A stretch of 64,000 nt of DNA from Diploptera punctata (GCA_030220185.1 JASPKZ010004572.1:31001-95000), one strand, 5' to 3'. Counted from the first letter of the stretch, positions 21,101 to 34,060 are shown. Notes: generated from the letters alone by a model not told the origin. Program-made: numbers and translations.

Positions 21101-24100
21101 CTATTGTTGCCACTGCCTTACCAGAGCTCCCATGTACATTCTCAGTCTTTAATGGGATATGTTTGTGAAGTATTGCCTATTGTTGCCACTGCCTTACCAG
21201 AGCTCCCATGTACATTCTCAGTCTTTAATGGGATATGTTTGTGAAGTATTGCCTATTGTTGCCACTGCCTTACCAGAGCTCCCATGTACATTCTCAGTCT
21301 TTAATGGAATATGTTTGTGAAGTATTGCCTATTGTTGCCACTGCCTTACCAGAGCTCCCATGTACATTCTCAGTCTTTAATGGAATATGTTTGTGAGGTA
21401 TTGCCTATTGTTGCCACTGCCTTACCAGAGCTCCCATGTACATTCTCAGTCTTTAATGGAATATGTTTGTGAAGTATTGCCTATTGTTGCCACTGCCTTA
21501 CCAGAGCTCCCATGTACATTCTCAGTCTTTAATGGGATATGTTTGTGAGGTATTGCCTATTGTTGCCACTGCCTTACCAGAGCTCCCATGTACATTCTCA
21601 GTCTTTAATGGAATATGTTTGTGAGGTATTGCCTATTGTTGCCACTGCCTTACCAGAGCTCCCATGTACATTCTCAGTCTTTAATGGAATATGTTTGTGA
21701 GGTATTGCCTATTGTTGCCACTGCCTTACCAGAGCTCCCATGTACATTCTCAGTCTTTAATGGATATGTTTGTGAGGTATTGCCTATTGTTGCCACTGCC
21801 TTACCAGAGCTCCCATGTACATTCTCAGTCTTTAATGGAATATGTTTGTGAAGTATTGCCTATTGTTGCCACTGCCTTACCAGAGCTCCCATGTACATTC
21901 TCAGTCTTTAATGGGATATGTTTGTGAGGTATTGCCTATTGTTGCCACTGCCTTACCAGAGCTCCCATGTACATTCTCAGTCTTTAATGGGATATGTTTG
22001 TGAAGTATTGCCTATTGTTGCCACTGCCTTACCAGAGCTCCCATGTACATTCTCAGTCTTTAATGGGATATGTTTGTGAGGTATTGCCTATTGTTGCCAC
22101 TGCCTTACCAGAGCTCCCATGTACATTCTCAGTCTTTAATGGAATATGTTTGTGAGGTATTGCCTATTGTTGCCACTGCCTTACCAGAGCTCCCATGTAC
22201 ATTCTCAGTCTTTAATGGAATATGTTTGTGAGGTATTGCCTATTGTTGCCACTGCCTTACCAGAGCTCCCATGTACATTCTCAGTCTTTAATGGAATATG
22301 TTTGTGAGGTATTGCCTATTGTTGCCACTGCCTTACCAGAGCTCCCATGTACATTCTCAGTCTTTAATGGAATATGTTTGTGAGGTATTGCCTATTGTTG
22401 CCACTGCCTTACCAGAGCTCCCATGTATTGTTGCCACTGCCTTACCAGAGCTCCCATGTACATTTTCTCAGTCTTTAATGGAATATGTTTGTGAGGTATT
22501 GCCTATTGTTGCCACTGCCTTACAAGAGCTCCCATGTACATTCTCAGTCTTTAATGGAATATGTTTGTGAGGTATTGCCTATTGTTGCCACTGCCTTACC
22601 AGAGCTCCCATGTACATTCTCAGTCTTTAATGGAATATGTTTGTGAGGTATTGCCTATTGTTGCCACTGCCTTACCAGAGCTCCCATGTACATTCTCAGT
22701 CTTTAATGGAATATGTTTGTGAAGTATTGCCTATTGTTGCCACTGCCTTACCAGAGCTCCCATGTACATTCTCAGTCTTTAATGGGATATGTTTGTGAAG
22801 TATTGCCTATTGTTGCCACTGCCTTACCAGAGCTCCCATGTACATTCTCAGTCTTTAATGGGATATGTTTGTGAAGTATTGCCTATTGTTGCCACTGCCT
22901 TACCAGAGCTCCCATGTACATTCTCAGTCTTTAATGGAATATGTTTGTGAGGTATTGCCTATTGTTGCCACTGCCTTACCAGAGCTCCCATGTACATTCT
23001 CAGTCTTTAATGGAATATGTTTGTGAGGTATTGCCTATTGTTGCCACTGCCTTACCAGAGCTCCCATGTACATTCTCAGTCTTTAATGGAATATGTTTGT
23101 GAGGTATTGCCTATTGTTGCCACTGCCTTACCAGAGCTCCCATTGTACATTCTCAGTCTTTAATGGAATATGTTTGTGAGGTATTGCCTATTGTTGCCAC
23201 TGCCTTACCAGAGCTCCCATGTACATTCTCAGTCTTTAATGGAATATGTTTGTGAAGTATTGCCTATTGTTGCCACTGCCTTACCAGAGCTCCCATGTAC
23301 ATTCTCAGTCTTTAATGGGATATGTTTGTGAGGTATTGCCTATTGTTGCCACTGCCTTAACAGAGCTCCCATGTACATTCTCAGTCTTTAATGGGATAAT
23401 TTTGTGAGGTATTGCCTATTGTTGCCCACTGCCTTCACCAGAGCTCCCATGTATCATTTCCTCCAGTTCCTCATTCTTTAAATGGAATATGTTTGGTGAG
23501 GTATTGCCTATTGTTGCATCTGCCTTACCAGAGCTCCCATGTAACATTCTCAGTCTTTAATGGAATATGTTTGTGAGGTATTGCCTATTGTTGCCACTGC
23601 CTTACCAGAGCTCCCATGTACATTCTCAGTCTTTAATGGAATATGTTTGTGAGGTATTGCCTATTGTTGCCACTGCCTTACCAGAGCTCCCATGTACATT
23701 CTCAGTCTTTAATGGAATATGTTTGTGAGGTATTGCCTATTGTTGCCACTGCCTTACCAGAGCTCCCATGTACATTCTCAGTCTTTAATGGAATATGTTT
23801 GTGAGGTATTGCCTATTGTTGCCACTGCCTTACCAGAGCTCCCATGTACATTCTCAGTCTTTAATGGAATATGTTTGTGAGGTATTGCCTATTGTTGCCA
23901 CTGCCTTACCAGAGCTCCCATGTACATTCTCAGTCTTTAATGGGATATGTTTGTGAGGTATTGCCTATTGTTGCCACTGCCTTACCAGAGCTCCCATGTA
24001 CATTCTCAGTCTTTAATGGAATATGTTTGTGAGGTATTGCCTATTGTTGCCACTGCCTTACCAGAGCTCCCATGTACATTCTCAGTCTTTAATGGGATAT

Positions 24101-27100
24101 GTTTGTGAAGTATTGCCTATTGTTGCCACTGCCTTACCAGAGCTCCCATGTACATTCTCAGTCTTTAATGGAATATGTTTGTGAGGTATTGCCTATTGTT
24201 GCCACTGCCTTACCAGAGCTCCCATGTACATTCTCAGTCTTTAATGGGATATGTTTGTGAGGTATTGCCTATTGTTGCCACTGCCTTACCAGAGCTCCCA
24301 TGTACATTCTCAGTCTTTAATGGGATATGTTTGTGAGGTATTGCCTATTGTTGCCACTGCCTTACCAGAGCTCCCATGTACATTCTCAGTCTTTAATGGA
24401 ATATGTTTGTGAGGTATTGCCTATTGTTGCCACTGCCTTACCAGAGCTCCCATGTACATTCTCAGTCTTTAATGGGATATGTTTGTGAAGTATTGCCTAT
24501 TGTTGCCACTGCCTTACCAGAGCTCCCATGTATTGTTGCCACTGCCTTACCAGAGCTCCCATGTACATTCTCAGTCTTTAATGGAATATGTTTGTGAGGT
24601 ATTGCCTATTGTTGCCACTGCCTTACCAGAGCTCCCATGTACATTCTCAGTCTTTAATGGAATATGTTTGTGAGGTATTGCCTATTGTTGCCACTGCCTT
24701 ACCAGAGCTCCCATGTACATTCTCAGTCTTTAATGGAATATGTTTGTGAGGTATTGCCTATTGTTGCCACTGCCTTACCAGAGCTCCCATGTACATTCTC
24801 AGTCTTTAATGGAATATGTTTGTGAGGTATTGCCTATTGTTGCCACTGCCTTACCAGAGCTCCCATGTACATTCTCAGTCTTTAATGGAATATGTTTGTG
24901 AGGTATTGCCTATTGTTGCCACTGCCTTACCAGAGCTCCCATGTACATTCTCAGTCTTTAATGGGATATGTTTGGTGAAGTATTGCCTATTGTTGCCACT
25001 GCCTTACCAGAGCTCCCATGTATTGTTGCCACTGCCTTACCAGAGCTCCCATGTACATTCTCAGTCTTTAATGGAATATGTTTGTGAGGTATTGCCTATT
25101 GTTGCCACTGCCTTACCAGAGCTCCCATGTACATTCTCAGTCTTTAATGGGATATGTTTGTGAGGTATTGCCTATTGTTGCCACTGCCTTACCAGAGCTC
25201 CCATGTACATTCTCAGTCTTTAATGGAATATGTTTGTGAGGTATTGCCTATTGTTGCCACTGCCTTACCAGAGCTCCCATGTACATTCTCAGTCTTTAAT
25301 GGGATATGTTTGTGAGGTATTGCCTATTGTTGCCACTGCCTTACCAGAGCTCCCATGTACATTCTCAGTCTTTAATGGGATATGTTTGTGAGGTATTGCC
25401 TATTGTTGCCACTGCCTTACCAGAGCTCCCATGTACATTCTCAGTCTTTAATGGAATATGTTTGTGAGGTATTGCCTATTGTTGCCACTGCCTTACCAGA
25501 GCTCCCATGTACATTCTCAGTCTTTAATGGGATATGTTTGTGAGGTATTGCCTATTGTTGCCACTGCCTTACCAGAGCTCCCATGTACATTCTCAGTCTT
25601 TAATGGGATATGTTTGTGAGGTATTGCCTATTGTTGCCACTGCCTTACCAGAGCTCCCATGTACATTCTCAGTCTTTAATGGAATATGTTTGTGAGGTAT
25701 TGCCTATTGTTGCCACTGCCTTACCAGAGCTCCCATGTACATTCTCAGTCTTTAATGGGATATGTTTGTGAAGTATTGCCTATTGTTGCCACTGCCTTAC
25801 CAGAGCTCCCATGTACATTCTCAGTCTTTAATGGGATATGTTTGTGAGGTATTGCCTATTGTTGCCACTGCCTTACCAGAGCTCCCATGTACATTCTCAG
25901 TCTTTAATGGGATATGTTTGTGAGGTATTGCCTATTGTTGCCACTGCCTTACCAGAGCTCCCATGTACATTCTCAGTCTTTAATGGAATATGTTTGTGAA
26001 GTATTGCCTATTGTTGCCACTGCCTTACCAGAGCTCCCATGTACATTCTCAGTCTTTAATGGGATATGTTTGTGAGGTATTGCCTATTGTTGCCACTGCC
26101 TTACCAGAGCTCCCATGTACATTCTCAGTCTTTAATGGGATATGTTTGTGAGGTATTGCCTATTGTTGCCACTGCCTTACCAGAGCTCCCATGTACATTC
26201 TCAGTCTTTAATGGGATATGTTTGTGAGGTATTGCCTATTGTTGCCACTGCCTTACCAGAGCTCCCATGTACATTCTCAGTCTTTAATGGGATATGTTTG
26301 TGAGGTATTGCCTATTGTTGCCACTGCCTTACCAGAGCTCCCATGTACATTCTCAGTCTTTAATGGGATATGTTTGTGAGGTATTGCCTATTGTTGCCAC
26401 TGCCTTACCAGAGCTCCCATGTACATTCTCAGTCTTTAATGGGATATGTTTGTGAGGTATTGCCTATTGTTGCCACTGCCTTACCAGAGCTCCCATGTAC
26501 ATTCTCAGTCTTTAATGGGATATGTTTGTGAGGTATTGCCTATTGTTGCCACTGCCTTACCAGAGCTCCCATGTACATTCTCAGTCTTTAATGGGATATG
26601 TTTGTGAGGTATTGCCTATTGTTGCCACTGCCTTACCAGAGCTCCCATGTACATTCTCAGTCTTTAATGGGATATGTTTGTGAGGTATTGCCTATTGTTG
26701 CCACTGCCTTACCAGAGCTCCCATGTACATTCTCAGTCTTTAATGGAATATGTTTGTGAGGTATTGCCTATTGTTGCCACTGCCTTACCAGAGCTCCCAT
26801 GTACATTCTCAGTCTTTAATGGGATATGTTTGTGAGGTATTGCCTATTGTTGCCACTGCCTTACCAGAGCTCCCATGTACATTCTCAGTCTTTAATGGAA
26901 TATGTTTGTGAGGTATTGCCTATTGTTGCCACTGCCTTACCAGAGCTCCCATGTACATTCTCAGTCTTTAATGGGATATGTTTGTGAGGTATTGCCTATT
27001 GTTGCCACTGCCTTACCAGAGCTCCCATGTACATTCTCAGTCTTTAATGGGATATGTTTGTGAGGTATTGCCTATTGTTGCCACTGCCTTACCAGAGCTC

Positions 27101-28819
27101 CCATGTACATTCTCAGTCTTTAATGGGATATGTTTGTGAGGTATTGCCTATTGTTGCCACTGCCTTACCAGAGCTCCCATGTACATTCTCAGTCTTTAAT
27201 GGGATATGTTTGTGAGGTATTGCCTATTGTTGCCACTGCCTTACCAGAGCTCCCATGTACATTCTCAGTCTTTAATGGGATATGTTTGTGAGGTATTGCC
27301 TATTGTTGCCACTGCCTTACCAGAGCTCCCATGTACATTCTCAGTCTTTAATGGGATATGTTTGTGAGGTATTGCCTATTGTTGCCACTGCCTTACCAGA
27401 GCTCCCATGTACATTCTCAGTCTTTAATGGGATGGATTGTTTGTGAGGTATTGCCTATTGTTGCCACTGCCTTACCAGAGCTCCCATGTACATTCTCAGT
27501 CTTTAATGGGATATGTTTGTGAGGTATTGCCTATTGTTGCCACTGCCTTATAAGAGCTCCCATGTACATTCTCAGTCTTTAATGGGATATGTTTGTGAGG
27601 TATTGCCTATTGTTGCCACTGCCTTACCAGAGCTCCCATGTACATTCTCAGTCTTTAATGGGATATGTTTGTGAGGTATTGCCTATTGTTGCCACTGCCT
27701 TACCAGAGCTCCCATGTACATTCTCAGTCTTTAATGGAATATGTTTGTGAGGTATTGCCTATTGTTGCCACTGCCTTACCAGAGCTCCCATGTACATTCT
27801 CAGTCTTTAATGGGATATGTTTGTGAGGTATTGCCTATTGTTGCCACTGCCTTACCAGAGCTCCCATGTACATTCTCAGTCTTTATGGAATATGTTTGTG
27901 AGGTATTGCCTATTGTTGCCACTGCCTTACCAGAGCTCCCATGTACATTCTCAGTCTTTAATGGGATATGTTTGTGAGGTATTGCCTATTGTTGCCACTG
28001 CCTTACCAGAGCTCCCATGTACATTCTCAGTCTTTAATGGGATATGTTTGTGAGGTATTGCCTATTGTTGCCACTGCCTTACCAGAGCTCCCATGTACAT
28101 TCTCAGTCTTTAATGGGATATGTTTGTGAGGTATTGCCTATTGTTGCCACTGCCTTACCAGAGCTCCCATGTACATTCTCAGTCTTTAATGGAATATGTT
28201 TGTGAGGTATTGCCTATTGTTGCCACTGCCTTACCAGAGCTCCCATGTACATTCTCAGTCTTTAATGGGATATGTTTGTGAGGTATTGCCTATTGTTGCC
28301 ACTGCCTTACCAGAGCTCCCATGTACATTCTCAGTCTTTAATGGGATATGTTTGTGAGGTATTGCCTATTGTTGCCACTGCCTTACCAGAGCTCCCATGT
28401 ACATTCTCAGTCTTTAATGGAATATGTTTGTGAGGTATTGCCTATTGTTGCCACTGCCTTACCAGAGCTCCCATGTACATTCTCAGTCTTTAATGGGATA
28501 TGTTGTGAGGTATTGCCTATTGTTGCCACTGCCTTACCAGAGCTCCCATGTACATTCTCAGTCTTTAATGGGATATGTTTGTGAGGTATTGCCTATTGTT
28601 GCCACTGCCTTACCAGAGCTCCCATGTACATTCTCAGTCTTTAATGGAATATGTTTGTGAGGTATTGCCTATTGTTGCCACTGCCTTACCAGAGCTCCCA
28701 TGTACATTCTCAGTCTTTAATGGGATATGTTTGTGAGGTATTGCCTATTGTTGCCACTGCCTTACCAGAGCTCCCATGTACATTCTCAGTCTTTAATGGG
28801 ATATGTTTGTGAGGTATTG
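18175..28819. repeat. Satellite array: 76-bp monomer with 109-bp variant, about 10.6 kb
   Basis: Head-to-tail monomers, roughly 130 in number. Each runs TATTGCCTATTGTTGCCACT, GCCTTACCAGAGCTCCCATG, TACATTCTCAGTCTTTAATG, GGATATGTTTGTGAGG. About 18 units are 109 bp because the 33-base block from TATTGTTGCC to CTCCCATG is doubled; nearly all lie between 18180 and 20560, plus units near 22380, 24480 and 24970. Two common sites vary: GGATATG/GAATATG and GTGAGG/GTGAAG. Each 33-base block holds one GAGCTC site. Since 76 is not a multiple of 3, open frames of 64-115 codons shift from unit to unit and are not genes. The whole array is in intron 1 of the catalase-like gene. Confidence 0.97.
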
Positions 28820-29335
28820 ATTCAAATCATATTAAGCACAGAAAAGCAAATTTTACGTTTGGTGGCTATGATAATGAAAAGAAACTAAACACGTTAATTT
28901 GAACACTTAGAACTGAGAAAGTGTACCATATACAACAGACTTTTATAGCTTATACTGATACAAGATATTACCAATTAATTACTAAGTTTTGCTCGTCACA
29001 ATGGATTTAATATGATTAAAAGCAGTTTTGTGACATAATCCCTATGGTCACAAATTTTTTCAGAACTAAACTAGACATAGAGAGTGCAAGGTGCATCCTA
29101 AGTGATATACAAATGGAAACAGTAGAGCATACATTATAAGAGAAGCAAAAAAGTCTCAGTAAAATATGATCTCTCACTAACATTGATTATACACAAGAAA
29201 AGCAATATTTTCACTTTATACTCATAGTCCATTAAACAATTTTAATGCTATTGTACATCTTACTAGACATCTGTTTCTTTTTGTATTGAAGGTGTTCCTG
29301 TCATATTGAACCTAATAAGGAAATCTCTGTGCAGT
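28820..29335. other. Intron 1 right of the satellite, nothing recognised
   Basis: An abrupt change from satellite to AT-rich sequence at TATTGATTCAAATC. No repeat partner in the window and no coding signature. Confidence 0.4.
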
Positions 29336-29339
29336 ACAC

Positions 29340-30545
29340 TTAATTCGTTAGAGGAGGTGTTCAAAATTTCATCCTTCCATTTGGATGCAAGATTGTATTT
29401 GTCTCCTTATTGAGTTTTAAATTCTTTCAAACACCACAGGATGCTGTTGGAATTTTTGGCTAGCATTCTCTGCTCCAATTCTTCAACTGGGTCAACGGGA
29501 GTGCTGTACACTACACTACACTACACTTTGAGATGACCTCAGATACGAAGATACAAAGGATTTAAATTAGGTAATCATTGAGGTCAAGCTACAGGCTTGG
29601 CTGGACGTATGCATCTTTGGTCATATCTGCACAATAACAGCAAAATGCACCTCATGCATATACCACGTTCTCTGACATTGATGAAGGGCAACATCCCCAA
29701 GTAATCCTGGAAGATGATGGCACAGAAACAGAAGGTATCTCCACCCATTGAGTTTTCTTGGAAGAATGTGTGGCCTAATTGTACCCTTACCCAGATGTTC
29801 AAAGAAAACGTCAAAAAGCTGATATGGTGACTCATGAACAGTATATGGAATTACGTCACTCCAAATGAGAATTATGGTAATTAAAAACATCATCTCATCG
29901 TTTAAATAAAATGGTATTTGCAAAATGAGGGTTGACTACAGTGTGTGGTTACATCCAGTGACTCTAGGACAAAAGTCCAGAGCACTGAGACATTGTACCC
30001 ATTTTAGGTAGTACGAGTACTGAGAAGTCATAAAATAAAATAAGTTAAAATATACCTTCTTAGATAAAATCCGCCGTCCTCAACTTATAAAAGATTACAT
30101 ATTTTATAAGTTGAGGACGACGGATTTTACCTAAGGAGGTATATTTTAACTTATTTTATTTTATGACTCTCCACCTCAACGGTTTTAACAATGAATTTTA
30201 TTAGTATTGAGTACAGAGAAGTGCAATGGAAAAGTTTCCATATGCTACTGTGGCTTAGTCCCAGCACTTGGATGGCAATTCTCCTCATCAATGATCGTGG
30301 AGAGTGTTCTGCTACTTTCAACACCATATTCTCAACTTTAAGAGTAATGTCTACCTGCTCTCCTACTACGATATGAAAAACTCCAATATTCTCTGATGCT
30401 CATGTACAATTGTGAATGTGCGACTTTTGGGGCGTCTTCAATCAGGATATGCTTCTTACAAGGGAAGTATTTATGTTGGACGAGTTGGATTGTAACAAAA
30501 ATTGGAGGATATGTTGAATGAAGGATACTGAACACCCTGATATTA
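29340..30545 (-). mobile_element. Mariner/Tc1-related transposase pseudogene
   Basis: The N-terminal part on the right (30190-30380) reads VAEHSPRSLMRRIAIQVLG then LSHSSIWKLF, a helix-turn-helix of the SxRxIAxxLGVSxSTVWRxL type. The C-terminal part (29580-29925) reads HLGKGTIRPHILPRKLNGW, then HLPGLLGDVALHQCQRTWYM. These correspond to the IIGPYFLPxxLxG and LPELLEDVPL blocks of an insect DDE transposase family often annotated with a DUF4817 domain (from memory). The two parts are separated by palindrome copy 3 (30026-30168). No intact DDE triad. Confidence 0.6.
30026..30168. repeat. Long palindrome, copy 3 (about 63-bp arms)
   Basis: The left arm starts AGTCATAAAATAAAATAAG and reads on through AAAATCCGCCGTCCTCAAC. 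The right arm is its reverse complement with about four differences, around a loop of roughly 10 bases. It sits between two parts of a transposase pseudogene. It lacks the CCTCATAGTG flank, so membership of the family is less certain than for copies 1, 2 and 6. Confidence 0.6.
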
Positions 30546-30728
30546 ATCATTTCACTGCAAATTCAATAGTATGCATTATATTTAATAGGAAATAAGGAAC
30601 AAGAAAAATAAATAAAGGCTTGGCATCGGTACATGACAGAATAAATAAGTAAAACATTCGGAAAAAATAAAATAAACAAATAAAAATAGAAAATGATAGT
30701 GTGGTGAACGAGGGAAGAACAAAAAAGG

Positions 30729-30731
<3 letters not shown>

Positions 30732-30770
<39 letters not shown>
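30732..30770. repeat. (TA)n microsatellite
   Basis: About 19 TA units. The tyrosine/isoleucine-rich minus-strand frames across it are artefacts. Confidence 0.95.
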
Positions 30771-30776
<6 letters not shown>

Positions 30777-31079
30777 CGAAATAAATACTGCAACGGAGCG
30801 GCACGGTTACTTGAACAGCGCACCGGAGTGTGAATGTTTTTTCCACCACCGCAGTCGAGTACCGTATTTGTACAGTATATACAAATTGTTTTCATTTAAA
30901 CATAAAAACTCAATAAATTGAAGATACAGTAGAATATTTGTTTATCATTTATTGATTAGCACTTTTATGGCGTAAATTAATACTTCTTTTTAGGACGTAA
31001 CAGTATATTTACACGCAAATGTGTACATTTACAGGTGATAGTCTTGTGAGTTCATAAAATATTTCATCAAAAGAATAAA

Positions 31080-32720
31080 ATGGGCATAATTAATTTATTT
31101 TACGTCTTAACTACGTTAGAATCTATAGTTCAGGAAACATTTGAAAAACACGAAGAACCTGGATTGGATGACCAGTTTGCGTATTTTCTGGCAGAAATTA
31201 TAGAACAAAAATATTGGAATTGATTAGAGGACTTTAGCGAAAATATTTTATATTTCGATGACTGTGCCACTTGCAATCAGAAGCTCACACAGGACGGGTG
31301 TTCTGGAGACTTTGAAATTGCCAACGAATCCAGTGAGGAACGTGACAGTTCAAGTAGCTTTGAGCCGTCTCCTGTTAAAAACCTAAACGTCCTAACGTAC
31401 TGTCTGCCTATTCTGAAGAAATTTTCAAAAGCATTTATGAATATAGGATGTCAAGGAAATCTTGCCCGAAGTCCTATTCACAAATAATAAAAAAATGGTC
31501 ATCATTAAATAACCGAAATGTAAGAACAGTTTTGAATTATATAGAAAATAAAACATCTTATCTAGCTTCACAATTAAAAAAGACCCCTACAAAATCGCCC
31601 AATTTATAGACTACATCCTTAATAAGTTTCGAGATTCTTGAGATCGGGGAATGACAGTGCACTATTGGCACTACAAAGGTGGGCTGTTATTCGAGCGAAG
31701 GAATTGGGCTTGACTGCATTTAAAGCTTCAAATACATTCATTTCAAATTTCAAAAAAGAAAACAATATTTCTTCAAGAAAAATTGTCAAATTTGTCACTG
31801 TCAAGGGTATTGAAAACGAAACTCAAACTATTGAAAATGAAAATAAATTTGTAAGAGATGTTAATCAGACCATTCAAGAAAACTGCATACCAACGAAGAA
31901 TGTGTGGAACTGTGACCAAAGCCAATTTAATTATGAAATGACAGGAAACAGAACACTGGCAATCAATGGCAAAAAGCTCACCGTTGCTACAGTTCAAAAC
32001 CTAATTGGAACTACACATTCTTACACGACAGATGTTCTTAATTCAATGTGTGAGCAACTTGGGAAGATGTTATACCTCTGTTTTCAAGACCCTACTGGAA
32101 ACAAATTCGGGCCCAGAAGAAGATAGAACAGAATACACCTCAAAATCTGTATGTCGACTGTAGTGACAGTGGAAAAATGACAAAAGAACATTTGAAAATG
32201 TTCTTAAAACATGCGTTAAGTGAAAAAATTGAAATGGATTGCGATTCGTGGTCCGGGCATAAGGACAAACAATTGCTACAGGACTGTTTATCCGATACAA
32301 ATGTAAGGCTGAAAATTATTCCTGCAGGAGCCACCAAATATATACAACCACTTGATGTTTTTTCCCCGTCAATATAAGATCTATATGCGACGACTTGAAG
32401 AATATGTGCGTCTGATAGATTCTTTATTATAAACTGAATTTTCTTGTATCAACTGTCAGTAGAAATTTACAAAGATATGCGTATTTATGTTTGGACAAAG
32501 TCTGGCTATAACGTGGACCAAAGTGTAATGAGATTCACAAATGTGATTGAAAATGCATTTGACATTGGTTTTAGTGAATGTGCCACATATAACTGCTCCA
32601 GGATTGCCATCATCAGATGCTCATGGTGTTCGCAAAAACTTTGTTACAACCATTTCATCGAAGACCCTCGTTATTACCATTGATGTTATGGTAAATGATA
32701 ATTTGTTTTTATTACTCCAG
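31080..32720 (+). pseudogene. DDE transposase pseudogene (CENP-B/pogo-like class)
   Basis: Plus-strand remnants in order: an N-terminal region (31081-31600) with stops; LGLTAFKASNTFISNFKKEN (DNA-binding side); VWNCDQSQFNYEMTGNRTL with the first Asp; IGTTHSYTTDVLNSM; DCDSWSGHKD with the second Asp; and IIPAGATKYIQPLDVF with the third. The three acidic blocks occur in the expected order for this insect transposase family, in which DQSGFxYE, LDSWxGH and IPxGxTxxxQPLDV are hallmarks (from memory). The longest open part, 31638-32126, is 162 codons. At least three frameshifts and several stops break the gene. Terminal repeats were not identified. Confidence 0.7.
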
Positions 32721-32724
32721 TACA

Positions 32725-33495
32725 CGAAATTATAACCCATTCTGAATTTCAAGTAAAAAAATAGTAGTAATAGACTTTATTAGACTAAAAATAAGATATA
32801 TATATACAAATATGTGTCACACGAGCAGTAAGCCGTACGTGCTGTTGACAATCCGTTACAATAAAGTAATAATTGGTAGTAGTATAAAGAGAACAATAAT
32901 ATTACAATTACATAAAGAAAAAATAATATTATAATTACATAATAATATAATACCATTATACATTAATTAAGTTATGTAGAATTATTAAGAATTAATGGTA
33001 TTGCATTTTGATAACATGTATTTATTCATGAATGAGTGTAGTTCTTATTTCCCGCGTTTTGTCCAGAAATTGACCCAAGTTTATCAAATTTTCTGGATTT
33101 ACCATTAACTCGTAGCATGCCAATCTTTCACGATTTGAATTTAGAAATCATTCCGCTAATTACTGACGCCTCCAATATTCTAAATCGTTACATTTTCCTA
33201 ATATATGCATCTCGTTTTCAGAGCTCCCGCACATTGGACATATTCGCATTAAATTTAACGAAAAAAAGTATACAGTGCTCTGCTATCTGTATAAAGTAGT
33301 AAAAAATTGTTATTAATGTTAACAAGGAGAGAAACTAATATTTACGTTCTTCGCGGCGCTACAGCTCGTAGCTCTTGTGCTTGAAACCAGCTGCAATGAG
33401 CAACCGAGCCGTTACGAACCGGTCAGTGAGACGCGAATGAAATTTAAAGACAACACGAGTTTTATTAAATTTGCAGCAAAATGACTAACTCCATC
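32725..33495. other. Intron 1, nothing recognised
   Basis: Very AT-rich to 33000, then a GC-richer block at 33340-33440 which could be a transposon end. No coding signature. Confidence 0.35.
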
Positions 33496-33499
33496 ATAT

Positions 33500-33812
33500 T
33501 TAATGTCAATTAATTAATGTGCCAATTTTTTTGAGATCTGTTAAAGGGTGCACTAAGGAAGACAGAATCAAGAACACAGAAATAAGACAGGAACTTGAAA
33601 TATTTGCAATAACTGATAAAATAGATACATATAGACAAAAATGGAAGCAACACTTAGACAGAATGAATGAAGATAGATATCCAAAACAAATAACAAAATA
33701 CAAACCTAAAGGCACCCGAGATGTGGGCTGACCTAGAAAGAGATGGGCTGAAGTCGGAACGGGTCAGCAGACCTAATCCATGAATGCAGATGATGATGAT
33801 GATACTCCAATT
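33500..33812 (+). mobile_element. LINE 3'-end fragment with (GAT)n tail, family 3
   Basis: Reads SVKGCTKEDRIKNTEIRQEL, then DTYRQKWKQHLDRMNEDRYP and KPKGTRDVG-stop-PRKRWAE, followed by a 3' UTR and a GAT run at about 33790-33803. Closely related to the fragment at 62110-62475. Confidence 0.8.
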
Positions 33813-33814
33813 TT

Positions 33815-34060
33815 TGTTACAATCCAACTGATCCAACATAAGAACTTCCCTTTGTTAGTAGAAGCATGCAGTCGTATGTGCATTGCAAATAGCCCTACTA
33901 ATGATGAAATGCATATCTGCATACTCTTTATTTCTATAAGGCTGTTCCATATTGACTACTGCAGTGCAACTGACATTCCTGCTGATACCTTTACAGACTG
34001 TGTGCTGAACAGTCCTGTTGGTTTGATTACAACTCCACATCTCGGCAATGTTCAGTTATG
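33815..34060 (-). mobile_element. Possible transposase N-terminal fragment
   Basis: The minus strand reads NKEYADMHFIISRAICNAHT. EYADMH followed by a small-residue stretch is reminiscent of the N-terminal domain of the transposase family at 29340-30545. The DNA block CCAATTTTTGTTACAATCCA (33817 on) is also found on the minus strand near 30505, so the two places share a repeat. Function not established. Confidence 0.35.

Noticed and set aside
18345..28660. Dozens of overlapping 60-115-codon open frames in the satellite array
   Set aside because: They are the same repeat read in shifting frames; 76 and 109 are not multiples of three, and each frame starts and stops within the repeat. No coding function is supported.
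18175..28819. A regular repeat array that could be mistaken for CRISPR
   Set aside because: Monomers are contiguous and there are no unique spacers between conserved repeats; the setting is a eukaryotic intron.
29584..29923. Two overlapping minus-strand ORFs as independent small genes
   Set aside because: One frame carries the transposase blocks, the other is its shadow; both belong to a decayed transposon.
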